This document shows positions 7,760 through 14,600 of a DNA stretch of 19,169 nucleotides, piece after piece. The position numbers and the translations under genes were made by a program. The stretch's first letter is position 1. The number at the start of each line of letters is the position of its first letter. The notes under the pieces are model-generated. The model was not told the DNA's origin and did no database searches. It saw only the letters and a list, made by a program, of their open reading frames with translations. Origin of the DNA: Cellulomonas sp. (GTDB lineage: Bacteria; Actinomycetota; Actinomycetes; Actinomycetales; Cellulomonadaceae); assembly GCA_027451305.1 (NCBI GenBank), contig DAIDJQ010000125.1, positions 1 through 19,169 on the forward strand, in the 5' to 3' direction.

Positions 7760-8359
7760 GTGGGGACCGGGCGCCCGCTGCGGATCGGGCTGTTCGTCTT
7801 CGACGGCGCCGAGGAGCTGGACGTCGTCGGCCCCTTCGAGGTGCTGGCCTGGTGGGCCGCGCACTCGGAGCTGCACCCCGAGGTGGTGACCTTCTCGCTC
7901 GACGGTGCCGGGGTGAGGTGCGCCCACGGTCTCTCGCTGGTGCCGGACCTGCCGGCCGGCGAGGTCGGGCCGCTGCACGTCCTGGTCTACCCGGGCGGTC
8001 GGGGCACCCGGACGCTCGCCGCGGACCCGGCCCACCTCGCCTGGCTGCGCGGTGTGCGGACCACCACCCCGCTGGTCGCCAGCGTCTGCACCGGCGCCCT
8101 GGTGCTGGCCGCCGCCGGGCTCCTGGCCGGTCGGCCGGCCACGACCTGCTGGGACGCCTTCGACGAGCTGGCGGAGCTCGACCCCAGCGTCCTGGCCGAC
8201 ACCGAGGCGCGGTTCGTGGACGATGGCGACGTGGTCACGTCCGCCGGCGTGTCCGCCGGCATCGACATGGCGCTGCACCTGGTGGCCCGCCTCGAGTCGC
8301 TCGACGCCGCCCGACGCGTGCGGCGCGGTCTGGAGTACGACCCGCAGCCACCGTGGTGA
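7760..8359 (+). CDS. DJ-1/PfpI family protein, isonitrile hydratase-like
   Basis: A 199-residue single-domain class I glutamine amidotransferase-like protein. It starts LRIGLFVFDGAEELDVVGP and carries the nucleophile-elbow cysteine in SVCTGAL (C110), followed by the C-terminal SAGVSAGIDMALHL motif typical of the isonitrile hydratase (InhA) and AraC-sensor-domain branch. D21 in the LDVVGP motif matches the position of the catalytic aspartate I recall for isonitrile hydratase. No DNA-binding domain follows, so it is not a full GlxA-type regulator. It is 11 nt after nadA and probably co-transcribed. The substrate is unknown; a role in the nadA pathway is not indicated by sequence. Confidence 0.85.
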   Translation: MGTGRPLRIGLFVFDGAEELDVVGPFEVLAWWAAHSELHPEVVTFSLDGAGVRCAHGLSLVPDLPAGEVGPLHVLVYPGGRGTRTLAADPAHLAWLRGVRTTTPLVASVCTGALVLAAAGLLAGRPATTCWDAFDELAELDPSVLADTEARFVDDGDVVTSAGVSAGIDMALHLVARLESLDAARRVRRGLEYDPQPPW

Positions 8360-8367
8360 GGCGTCGG

Positions 8368-8373
8368 TAGCAT
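8368..8373 (+). promoter_or_regulatory. -10 box for a leaderless thioesterase mRNA
   Basis: TAGCAT, then 6 nt, then the GTG at 8380. Transcription would begin at or next to the start codon. No Shine-Dalgarno sequence is present. Confidence 0.6.
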
Positions 8374-8379
8374 CGCCGC

Positions 8380-8907
8380 GTGACCCGGACCCTCCACCTC
8401 GCCTGGGCGGTGCTGCGGCCGCGGCCCGCGATCGCCGGCCAGACGATCCACTCGCCGTCGACCACCCGGCTACGTGTGCACGTAGGGGACCTCGACCTGT
8501 ACCGGCACGTGAACAACGGCGTGTACCTGCAGTACATGGACGTCGCGCGGAGCAACTACCTCGCGGACCTCGGCGCGTTCCCCCTCCTCGCGGAGCACGG
8601 CTGGTACCCGGTCGTCGCCGCGTCGACGATGAAGTACCGCCGGTCGCTCACGCTGGGACAGCGGTTCACGGTCACCACCCGGGTGCTCGGCTGGGACGAC
8701 CGGGTGGTCTACCTCGACCAGGTGTTCGAACGCGGCGAGGAGCACGTGGCACGTGGCCTGGTCGCCGGACGGTTCCTGTCCCGGAGCGGTGAGCGCATCC
8801 CTGCACCCGAGGTGGTCGCGCTGCTCGACGGAGCGCCGTCGGTCAGCCCGCATCTCCCGGACGACGTCGCGACCTGGGCCCGCGCGCTCGACGTCGCCGC
8901 CCGCTGA
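8380..8907 (+). CDS. Hotdog-fold thioesterase family protein
   Basis: A 175-residue protein of the 4-hydroxybenzoyl-CoA thioesterase-like hotdog superfamily, THEM6-like. The signature is GDLDLYRHVNNGVYLQYMD (about 36-54), with the active-site-region Asp and HVNN, followed by ARSNYL. The middle region, with STMKYRRSL and YLDQVFERG, forms the beta-sheet expected of the fold. The likely role is hydrolysis of an acyl-CoA thioester in the cytoplasm; the substrate cannot be inferred. It begins 20 nt after the DJ-1/PfpI gene but has its own -10 box set for leaderless transcription. It converges with the M20 dipeptidase gene; the 51-nt gap shows a short direct repeat (GGTCACCG twice) but no clear terminator hairpin. 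Confidence 0.85.
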   Translation: MTRTLHLAWAVLRPRPAIAGQTIHSPSTTRLRVHVGDLDLYRHVNNGVYLQYMDVARSNYLADLGAFPLLAEHGWYPVVAASTMKYRRSLTLGQRFTVTTRVLGWDDRVVYLDQVFERGEEHVARGLVAGRFLSRSGERIPAPEVVALLDGAPSVSPHLPDDVATWARALDVAAR

Positions 8908-8958
8908 CCGCCCGTCGGTCCGGCCCGGCGACGACCGTCGCACCTGGTCACCGAATGG

Positions 8959-10368
8959 TCACCGGAGCGCGAGCCGCTCCAGCAGCAGCGTCTCGGCCAG
9001 CACGGCACGCTCCAGCTCACGCAGGTGCACCGACTCGTTCGGCCCGTGGACACGGCTGTCCGGGTCCTCCACGCCGGTGACCAGGATCGCCGCCTCGGGG
9101 AACACCTCGAGCAGCTCGGCGATGAACGGGATGGAGCCACCGATCCCGATGTCCACCGGGTCGGTGCCCCACGCCTCGGCGAGCGCCCACCGGGCGGTGC
9201 GCATCGCCGGCGAGTCGGACGGCGCCTGGAAGGGCCTGCCGCGGTCGACCCGTGCGACGGTCACCGGTGCCCCGAACGGAGCGTGCTCGTGCACGTGCCG
9301 CTCCAGCGCCGAGAGCGCCTCGTCGGGATCCTGACCGGGCGCCAGTCGCATGGACAGCAACGCCGACGCGCACGGGGCGATGGTGTTCGACGCCGTCGAC
9401 ACCCGTGGCGCGTCCAGACCGATCACGGCCAGTGCCGGCCGGGTCCACATCCGGGCCGTCAGCGGTCCGGTGCCCGCCAGCCTGACGCCCTCGAGCACGC
9501 CCGCGTCGGCGCGGAACGAGGCCTCCTCGTCGTCCACCGCCGGGTCCGGCGCCCGCACGAGCCCCTCGACGGCTACCTCGCCCTGCTCGTCGTGCAAGGT
9601 GGCGATCAGGCGCGCGAGCAGCGTGGGTGCGTCGAGGACGGGACCGCCGAACATGCCGGAGTGCACCGGGTGGTCGAGCACCCGCACCTCGACGACCGCC
9701 GACGCCAGCCCGCGCAACGAGGTGGTCAGCCCAGGAACGCCCACCTTCCAGTTGCCCGAGTCCGCCACGACGATGACGTCGGCCGCCAGTGCGTCCCGGT
9801 GCGTGCGCAGGAACTGCAGGAACGTGGGCGAGCCGACCTCTTCCTCTCCCTCGACGAAGACGGTCACCCCGACTCCGAGCTCGCCCGCGAGGGCGCGCAG
9901 CGCGCCGACGTGCGCGACGATCCCGGCCTTGTCGTCGGCCGCGCCCCTGCCGAAGAGCCGGTCACCGCGGACCGTCGGCTCGAACGGCTGCGTCTGCCAG
10001 GTCGCGTCCTCCCCCGCCGGCTGGACGTCGTGGTGGGCGTAGAGCAGGACGGTCGGGGCGCCCGCAGGGGCGGCGAGGTGGCCCACGACGGCCGGGGCGC
10101 CGTCGGCGACCCGGAGCACCGCGGCATCGGCGAGACCGGCTCCCTGCAGCAGCGCCACGACGGCCTGCGCGCTCTGCTCGACGAATGCCTGGTCGAACTC
10201 GCGGTTGGACACGCTCGGGATGCGCACCAGCGCCTCGAGGTCCGTCTGGAGGCCCGCGAACAGTTCGCCGACCCGCGTCCGCAGCTCCGCGACGCGCTCC
10301 GCCGACGGTGCCGGCCCGCCGTCCAGGAAGCGGCGTGCGGGCGTGGCGGGCGGCAGGTCGGCGGTCAC
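8959..10368 (-). CDS. M20 family dipeptidase (metallopeptidase)
   Basis: A 469-residue zinc-dependent peptidase of the M20/M25/M40 family, probably a cytoplasmic dipeptidase. The metal and catalytic motifs are clear: YAHHDVQP (H112, D114), GRGAADDKAG (bridging Asp 145) and the general-base glutamates in EGEEEVGS (175-177). Later come the dimerisation-domain segment HPVHSGMFGGPV and the C-terminal metal His in SRVHGPNE. I chose the GTG at 10368. The frame is open to 10686, but that extension is arginine/proline-rich and overlaps the divergent gene. A TACGGT hexamer 8 nt upstream suggests a very short or absent leader. Confidence 0.93.
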   Translation of the reverse strand: MTADLPPATPARRFLDGGPAPSAERVAELRTRVGELFAGLQTDLEALVRIPSVSNREFDQAFVEQSAQAVVALLQGAGLADAAVLRVADGAPAVVGHLAAPAGAPTVLLYAHHDVQPAGEDATWQTQPFEPTVRGDRLFGRGAADDKAGIVAHVGALRALAGELGVGVTVFVEGEEEVGSPTFLQFLRTHRDALAADVIVVADSGNWKVGVPGLTTSLRGLASAVVEVRVLDHPVHSGMFGGPVLDAPTLLARLIATLHDEQGEVAVEGLVRAPDPAVDDEEASFRADAGVLEGVRLAGTGPLTARMWTRPALAVIGLDAPRVSTASNTIAPCASALLSMRLAPGQDPDEALSALERHVHEHAPFGAPVTVARVDRGRPFQAPSDSPAMRTARWALAEAWGTDPVDIGIGGSIPFIAELLEVFPEAAILVTGVEDPDSRVHGPNESVHLRELERAVLAETLLLERLALR

Positions 10369-10376
10369 GGGTCGCC

Positions 10377-10382
10377 ACCGTA
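10377..10382 (-). promoter_or_regulatory. -10 box of the M20 dipeptidase gene
   Basis: TACGGT on the minus strand, 8 nt before the GTG at 10368. It implies a leader of 0-2 nt. It lies only 7 nt from the opposite-facing -10 of the DUF3043 gene. Confidence 0.5.
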
Positions 10383-10388
10383 CTCGTC

Positions 10389-10394
10389 TACCCT
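10389..10394 (+). promoter_or_regulatory. -10 box for a leaderless DUF3043 mRNA
   Basis: TACCCT, then 6 nt, then the GTG at 10401, with no Shine-Dalgarno sequence. This supports the 10401 start in a frame that is open much further upstream. Confidence 0.6.
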
Positions 10395-10400
10395 TGCCGA

Positions 10401-11006
10401 GTGATCGGACGGAGCAAGGACCCGCACGCCGCTGAGCCGGCTGCGACGCGCGAACCCTCGACGACGGCGCCCGTGGGGGGCACCGGCAAGGGTCGCCCGA
10501 CGCCCTCGCGCAAGGAGGCCGAGGCCGCCAACAAGCGCCCCCTGGTGCCGACCGACCGCAAGGCGGCCGCCAAGGACGCCCGGGCGAAGGCTCGCCTGGA
10601 GCGCGACCTGGAGTACAAGGCGATGCAGACCGGCGACGAGCGCCACCTGCCCGCCCGGGACCGAGGACCGGTCCGACGGTACGCACGCGATCACGTCGAC
10701 GCCCGGTGGAGCCTCGGCGAGTTCTTCATGCCGGTTGCTGCCGCGTTCCTCGTGCTGGCCGCCATCGGCGCCCGGATGAACGCCGGGGTCTTCTTCTTCG
10801 TCACCGTGGCTCTGTACGTGTACGTGATCGCGTCGTTCGTCGACGGGTTCATCCTGTGGCGCGGGCTGCGCAAGAAGCTGGTGGCCAAGTTCGGCGTCGC
10901 CGCGATCCCCAAGGGCGTCGCGATGTACGCGGCGCTGCGCGCCTTCCAGATCCGGCCGACGCGGCTGCCGAAGGCTCAGGTCAAGCACGGCCAGTACCCG
11001 GTCTGA
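10401..11006 (+). CDS. DUF3043 family membrane protein
   Basis: A 201-residue protein of the actinobacterial DUF3043 family, whose function is unknown. The first 100 residues are hydrophilic and lysine/arginine/alanine-rich, including PTPSRKEAEAANKRPLVP and a charged stretch at 52-75 that may form a helix or coiled coil. Two transmembrane helices follow (about 108-125 and 129-152). The C-terminal 45 residues are basic and probably cytoplasmic, with RGLRKKL directly after the second helix. The PSRKEAEA motif and the two-helix hairpin are characteristic of the family. It is divergent from the M20 dipeptidase gene and converges with a 68-residue gene. Confidence 0.88.
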   Translation: MIGRSKDPHAAEPAATREPSTTAPVGGTGKGRPTPSRKEAEAANKRPLVPTDRKAAAKDARAKARLERDLEYKAMQTGDERHLPARDRGPVRRYARDHVDARWSLGEFFMPVAAAFLVLAAIGARMNAGVFFFVTVALYVYVIASFVDGFILWRGLRKKLVAKFGVAAIPKGVAMYAALRAFQIRPTRLPKAQVKHGQYPV

Positions 11007-11030
11007 CCTGCACGTCGTCCGTCAGGTCAG
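11003..11030. terminator. Hairpin holding both stop codons of a convergent gene pair
   Basis: CTGACCTG (11003-11010) pairs with CAGGTCAG (11023-11030). The inner ACG/CGT (11012-11014, 11020-11022) extends the stem past one bulged base. The DUF3043 TGA (11004-11006) and the opposite-strand TGA (11027-11029) are mirror images in the stem. Probably a small two-way terminator; no T-tract is seen. Confidence 0.45.
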
Positions 11031-11233
11031 AGGGCGCGCAGCGGCACGTCCGGAGGCACGGGCTCGCCCTCGTGCAGCAGCCGTGCGGTGCGCACGCCCT
11101 GTGCCGACAGCCCGCGCCAGTGCTCCCCCAGCCAGGTCTCCGCGTCGAACCGCGTGGTGAACACCGGGCTCGACGGTCGGTCGAGCCCCGCACCCGTCTC
11201 GTCGTGCAGCTGCCACTGCCAGCGCGGTCGCAC
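11027..11233 (-). CDS. Small hypothetical protein (68 residues)
   Basis: A small soluble protein beginning MRPRWQWQLHDETG, with a central FTTRFDAETWLGEHWRGL segment. I recall similar WQWQ...DAExWLGExWR proteins of this size in Micrococcales, of unknown function. The GTG at 11233 is 4 nt after the pyrD stop, and GGAGG lies 9 nt upstream inside the end of pyrD, so it is probably co-transcribed with pyrD and read by reinitiation. The acidic and aromatic composition differs from the arginine-rich shadow frames here, which supports it being real. There is no membrane segment and no cysteine. Confidence 0.65.
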   Translation of the reverse strand: MRPRWQWQLHDETGAGLDRPSSPVFTTRFDAETWLGEHWRGLSAQGVRTARLLHEGEPVPPDVPLRAL

Positions 11234-11237
11234 GGCC

Positions 11238-12290
11238 TCAGACCTCCGTCCGCTGAGACCGGACGGCCTCTGCCGCGAGGCCTCTGGCGATCCGCGCCGC
11301 GAAGAACGGGCCGCGGTAGATCAGACCGGTGTACGCCTCGACGAGCGTGGCTCCGACGGCGACGTACTCGCGCGCGTCAGCCGGCGTGCTGATCCCACCG
11401 ACCCCGATGATCACCGCGTCCGGGCCCAGCCGGTCGCGCAACCGGGCCACCACGTCCAGCCCGCGGCTGAGCAGCGGCGGCCCGGACAGGCCTCCCGGGC
11501 CGAGGTCGTGCGCGATCGTCGTGTTGACCGCGACGACGCCGTCGAGGCCCATCTCAGCGACGAGCTCCGCGACCGCGTCGACGTCCTCGTCCGACAGGTC
11601 GGGAGCGATCTTCACCAGGAGCGGGCAGGGCCGGCGGCCGGCACGCACGGTGGCCTCGTCTGCCGCGACGCGGGCCGCCTCGAGGACCGGCCGCAGCGCG
11701 TCGACGGCCTGCAGGTCGCGCAGGCCCGGCGTGTTCGGTGAGGACACGTTCACCACGAGGTAGTCGGCGTAGGCCGCGAGCCGTCCGGCACTGATCGCGT
11801 AGTCCGCCGCGGCGTGCTCCACAGGGGTGACGCGCGACTTGCCGATGTTGACGCCCACCACGGCGGCGCGCCCACGACGGGTGGACCGCAGCCGGCGCAG
11901 CCGCTCGGCCACCACGGCCGACCCCTCGTTGTTGAAGCCCATCCGGTTGCGCAGCGCCTGCTGGTCCAGCACCCGCCACAGCCGCGGCGCCTCGTTGCCC
12001 GGCTGCGGCTCGGCGGTGACGGTGCCGATCTCGACGAAACCGAACCCCAGCATCGTCATGCCCAGGACACCATGGCCGTCCTTGTCGAACCCTGCGGCCA
12101 GTCCGAGCCGGGACGGCCACCTCCGGCCCCACAGCGTCACCGCGCCCTGCGGAGGACCGGCGAGAACCCGTGCCACGAGCCACCGCAGGCCGGGCACGTC
12201 GGCGACGGCGCGGATCAGCGTGAAGGTCCCGGCGTGCGCCCGCTCAGGGTCCAACCGCCGCAGGACGAGGTCGAAGAGCAGCCGGTACAC
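11238..12290 (-). CDS. pyrD: Dihydroorotate dehydrogenase, class 2 (quinone-dependent)
   Basis: Oxidises dihydroorotate to orotate in pyrimidine synthesis, passing electrons through FMN to membrane quinone. It has 350 residues from the GTG at 12290. The N-terminus YRLLFDLVLRRLDPERAH is the membrane-associating helix typical of class 2. Visible motifs are AAGFDKDGHG (FMN loop), RMGFNNEG, NVSSPNTPGLRDLQ (181-194, holding the catalytic serine of class 2 enzymes), LVKIAPDL and the phosphate-binding VGGISTPADAREY. The TTG three codons earlier is a less likely start, because TAGGTT 7 nt before the GTG looks like a -10 box for leaderless transcription. It precedes the 68-residue gene. Confidence 0.95.
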   Translation of the reverse strand: MYRLLFDLVLRRLDPERAHAGTFTLIRAVADVPGLRWLVARVLAGPPQGAVTLWGRRWPSRLGLAAGFDKDGHGVLGMTMLGFGFVEIGTVTAEPQPGNEAPRLWRVLDQQALRNRMGFNNEGSAVVAERLRRLRSTRRGRAAVVGVNIGKSRVTPVEHAAADYAISAGRLAAYADYLVVNVSSPNTPGLRDLQAVDALRPVLEAARVAADEATVRAGRRPCPLLVKIAPDLSDEDVDAVAELVAEMGLDGVVAVNTTIAHDLGPGGLSGPPLLSRGLDVVARLRDRLGPDAVIIGVGGISTPADAREYVAVGATLVEAYTGLIYRGPFFAARIARGLAAEAVRSQRTEV

Positions 12291-12297
12291 GGCCCCC

Positions 12298-12303
12298 AAC
12301 CTA
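12298..12303 (-). promoter_or_regulatory. -10 box for a leaderless pyrD mRNA
   Basis: TAGGTT on the minus strand, 7 nt before the pyrD GTG. Its first three bases are also the TAG stop codon of the upstream membrane-protein gene. Confidence 0.55.
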
Positions 12304-12690
12304 TCGGCCGTCGGACCGCCCGGTGCGCACCAACCAGGCCACCCCGAGGAACGGGAGCACCAACGGGACGTACCCGTAGCCCTGCCCGTAGCCCGACCAG
12401 ACGGTGGCGTCCGGGAAGTCGGCGCGAGCCACGAGCGACATGGTCCCGACGACGAGCACGCCCACCAGCTCGGTAAGCACCGCCACCCAGGCGAGGCGGC
12501 GCCTCGAGGTGGCGAGCGCGAACGTCGCGACCACGTAGACCACCGCCGCGAACAGCGACAGCAGGTAGGCCAGCGGCGCCTGGGACAGCTTCGTGGCCAC
12601 CTGGAAGGTCGCCCGCCCGGTCGCCGCCAGCGCGAGCACGCCGTAGACGGCGACGAGCACCCGGCCCGGCCCCGACGAGGTGCGCCTCAT
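12301..12690 (-). CDS. Hypothetical four-helix membrane protein (129 residues)
   Basis: A small integral membrane protein of unknown function. Four hydrophobic segments are visible, at about residues 11-27, 39-61, 65-85 and 106-122. A distinctive loop before the last helix reads ATVWSGYGQGYGYVPL; I recall this W-G-GQGYG-PL pattern in uncharacterised actinobacterial membrane proteins. The ATG overlaps the stop of the upstream membrane-protein gene by 4 nt (ATGA), so the two are translationally coupled and may form a complex. The frame runs open far upstream, but only the segment from 12690 has membrane-protein composition. Confidence 0.8.
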   Translation of the reverse strand: MRRTSSGPGRVLVAVYGVLALAATGRATFQVATKLSQAPLAYLLSLFAAVVYVVATFALATSRRRLAWVAVLTELVGVLVVGTMSLVARADFPDATVWSGYGQGYGYVPLVLPFLGVAWLVRTGRSDGR

Positions 12691-13046
12691 GCCATGTTCC
12701 AGATCTGCCACTGCCGCCACTCCATCACGCCGACGGTGACGGCTGCCGCGAGCAGCACCACCGAGCTCCACCGGGTCCGTTCGGCGAACGCCCAGGTCGC
12801 CGCGAGCGGCAGCACGAACAGCTGCACCCCGACGTACGTCCAGAAGAGTCCCGCTGGCACGGTGCTCGACGCGCGCGACCAGCGGACACCGGCCACGACC
12901 GCCTGCACCACCAGCACCAGCTCGAGCACGGCGCCGCCGAGCAGCTGCCGCAGCACCACCGGCCGGTCTCGCAGGGTGCTCCAGCCGGCCCACGCCGCAA
13001 GGACCAGGCACAGCAGGCCCACCACCAGGGCCAACGGGATGCTCAC
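12687..13046 (-). CDS. Hypothetical four-helix membrane protein (119 residues)
   Basis: A small hydrophobic protein with about four transmembrane segments (3-23, 33-53, 66-86, 93-108) and a tryptophan-rich C-terminus (MEWRQWQIWNMA). The function is unknown. The GTG at 13046 is preceded at 8 nt by TAGCGT, a -10-like hexamer, and no Shine-Dalgarno sequence is seen. The frame extends upstream to 13394, but that part lies antisense to pepA. The stop overlaps the start of the next membrane-protein gene (ATGA). It is divergent from pepA, with 61 nt between the two start codons. Confidence 0.75.
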   Translation of the reverse strand: MSIPLALVVGLLCLVLAAWAGWSTLRDRPVVLRQLLGGAVLELVLVVQAVVAGVRWSRASSTVPAGLFWTYVGVQLFVLPLAATWAFAERTRWSSVVLLAAAVTVGVMEWRQWQIWNMA

Positions 13047-13054
13047 GAGCCCAG

Positions 13055-13060
13055 ACGCTA
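13055..13060 (-). promoter_or_regulatory. -10 box of the membrane-protein pair
   Basis: TAGCGT on the minus strand, 8 nt before the GTG at 13046; implies a leader of 0-2 nt. Confidence 0.5.
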
Positions 13061-13094
13061 CCTGGCGGCGCGGCCCTCCCGGTGCAGGCCGCAC

Positions 13095-13100
13095 TAGCAT
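13095..13100 (+). promoter_or_regulatory. -10 box for a leaderless pepA mRNA
   Basis: TAGCAT, then 7 nt, then the GTG at 13108. The in-frame ATG at 13099-13101 overlaps this hexamer, so it would not be transcribed from this promoter, which supports the GTG. Confidence 0.6.
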
Positions 13101-13107
13101 GCGACGG

Positions 13108-14583
13108 GTGATCTCGCTGACCGGCAAGGACCCCGCACGTCTGTCCGTCGACGCACTCGTCGTCGCCACCGCCCAGCACGACGGTGGACCGGTGCTCCTC
13201 GGTGCCGACTGGCTCCCCGAGTCGCTGCGCACGGCGGTGTCGTCGGACGCTCCGGCCCTGGGGATCACCGGGGCCGTCGGCGAGGTCCGCCGCCTGCCCG
13301 CCACGGGTCTCGCCGCCCGCGTGCTGGTGCTCACCGGCATCGGTTCCGCAGAGCCCACGGCCGAGGTGCTGCGGCGGGCGGCGGGCGCCGCCACCCGCGA
13401 GCTGACGGGCGTGGGGTCCGTGGCGCTGGCGCTCCCCGCCGCCGACCTCGCACAGGTCGCCGCGGTGGCCGAGGGCGCCCTGCTCGGGGCCTACGCGTTC
13501 GGTCGGTACCGAGGCGCCGGGACGTCGACGACCACCACGCCGGTGGACGAGGTCCAGGTGGTCACCAGCCTCGCCAAGGACCGCGCGGCCGGTGCCGCTC
13601 TCGACCGTGCCCGCATCGTGGCAGCCGCCGTGCACGCCACCCGGGACCTGGTGAACACACCGCCCAACGACCTGTTCCCGGTGGCGTTCGCCGACGCGGC
13701 GCGGGCCGCCGCCCGCGAGGTCAAGGGCGTCAAGGTGACCGTCCTCGACGAGAAGGCGCTCGCCGCCGGGGCGTTCGGCGGCATCCTCGGCGTCGGGCAG
13801 GGCTCCGTGCGTCCGCCCCGCCTGGTCAAGGTCGCCTATGCGCCGTCGCGTGCGCGGGGGCACGTCGCGCTGGTCGGCAAGGGGATCACGTTCGACTCGG
13901 GCGGCCTGTCGATCAAGACAGCCGACGGCATGGTCGGGATGAAGTCAGACATGGCCGGCGCCGCCGCGGTGCTGCACACCGTCCTGGCCGCCGCGCGCCT
14001 GGGCCTGCCCGTGGCCGTCACCGGTTGGCTCGCCGTGGCGGAGAACATGCCGTCCGGGACCGCGCAGCGCCCGTCCGACGTGGTGACGATGCACGGCGGC
14101 ACCACCGTCGAGGTGCTCAACACCGACGCGGAGGGTCGGCTGGTGATGGCCGATGCTCTCGTGGCGGCGACCGAGGAGAAGCCCGACGTGGTGCTCGACA
14201 TCGCCACCCTCACCGGCGCCCAGGTGGTGGCCCTCGGCGACCGCGTGTCCGCCGTGATGGGCAGTGACGACGTGCGTGCGGAGGTCGTGGAAGCGGCGGA
14301 TCGTGCCGGGGAGCCGTTCTGGCCGATGCCGCTGCCCGCGGAGCTGCGGGCCGGACTCAGGTCGCAGGTGGCCGACCTGTCGAACATGGGTGAGCGGTTC
14401 GGCGGCATGCTGACCGCCGGCATCTTCCTGCGGGAGTTCGTCGGCAGCACGCCGTGGGCGCACCTCGACGTGGCCGGTCCGGCGTTCAACTCCCGTGAGG
14501 CCCACGACTACACCCCGCTGGGCGGCACGGGCGCCGGCGTGCGCACGCTGCTCGCACTTCTCGAGGCGCGCGCCGCACGCTGA
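13108..14583 (+). CDS. pepA: Leucyl aminopeptidase (M17 family, PepA)
   Basis: Cytosolic two-metal aminopeptidase that removes N-terminal residues from peptides; usually a hexamer. It has 491 residues from the GTG at 13108. Metal and catalytic residues match the family with a constant offset to E. coli PepA: K258, D263 (GKGITFDSGG), K270 (SIKTADG), D281 (KSDMAGAA), D340, E342 and R344 (NTDAEGRL, the M17 signature). The C-terminal end HLDVAGPAFNSREAHDYTPL is also typical. The N-terminal domain (1-160) is less conserved, as in other members. It is divergent from the membrane-protein pair and converges with a 124-residue gene, ending inside a hairpin shared with it. Confidence 0.97.
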   Translation: MISLTGKDPARLSVDALVVATAQHDGGPVLLGADWLPESLRTAVSSDAPALGITGAVGEVRRLPATGLAARVLVLTGIGSAEPTAEVLRRAAGAATRELTGVGSVALALPAADLAQVAAVAEGALLGAYAFGRYRGAGTSTTTTPVDEVQVVTSLAKDRAAGAALDRARIVAAAVHATRDLVNTPPNDLFPVAFADAARAAAREVKGVKVTVLDEKALAAGAFGGILGVGQGSVRPPRLVKVAYAPSRARGHVALVGKGITFDSGGLSIKTADGMVGMKSDMAGAAAVLHTVLAAARLGLPVAVTGWLAVAENMPSGTAQRPSDVVTMHGGTTVEVLNTDAEGRLVMADALVAATEEKPDVVLDIATLTGAQVVALGDRVSAVMGSDDVRAEVVEAADRAGEPFWPMPLPAELRAGLRSQVADLSNMGERFGGMLTAGIFLREFVGSTPWAHLDVAGPAFNSREAHDYTPLGGTGAGVRTLLALLEARAAR

Positions 14584-14600
14584 CGCGCGCCCCGCGTCAG
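14580..14600. terminator. Hairpin holding both stop codons of pepA and the convergent gene
   Basis: CTGACGCG - CGCCC - CGCGTCAG is a perfect 8-bp stem with a 5-nt loop. The pepA TGA is at 14581-14583 and the opposite-strand TGA at 14597-14599, mirror images in the stem. Probably a two-way terminator without a T-tract. Confidence 0.55.

Noticed and set aside
8945..8964. Direct repeat GGTCACCG between the thioesterase and M20 genes
   Set aside because: Only two 8-bp copies, 11 bp apart; part is M20 coding sequence and it does not form a hairpin.
13047..13394. Upstream extension of the 119-residue membrane protein
   Set aside because: It is antisense to pepA and not hydrophobic; the -10-like hexamer before 13046 supports the shorter form.
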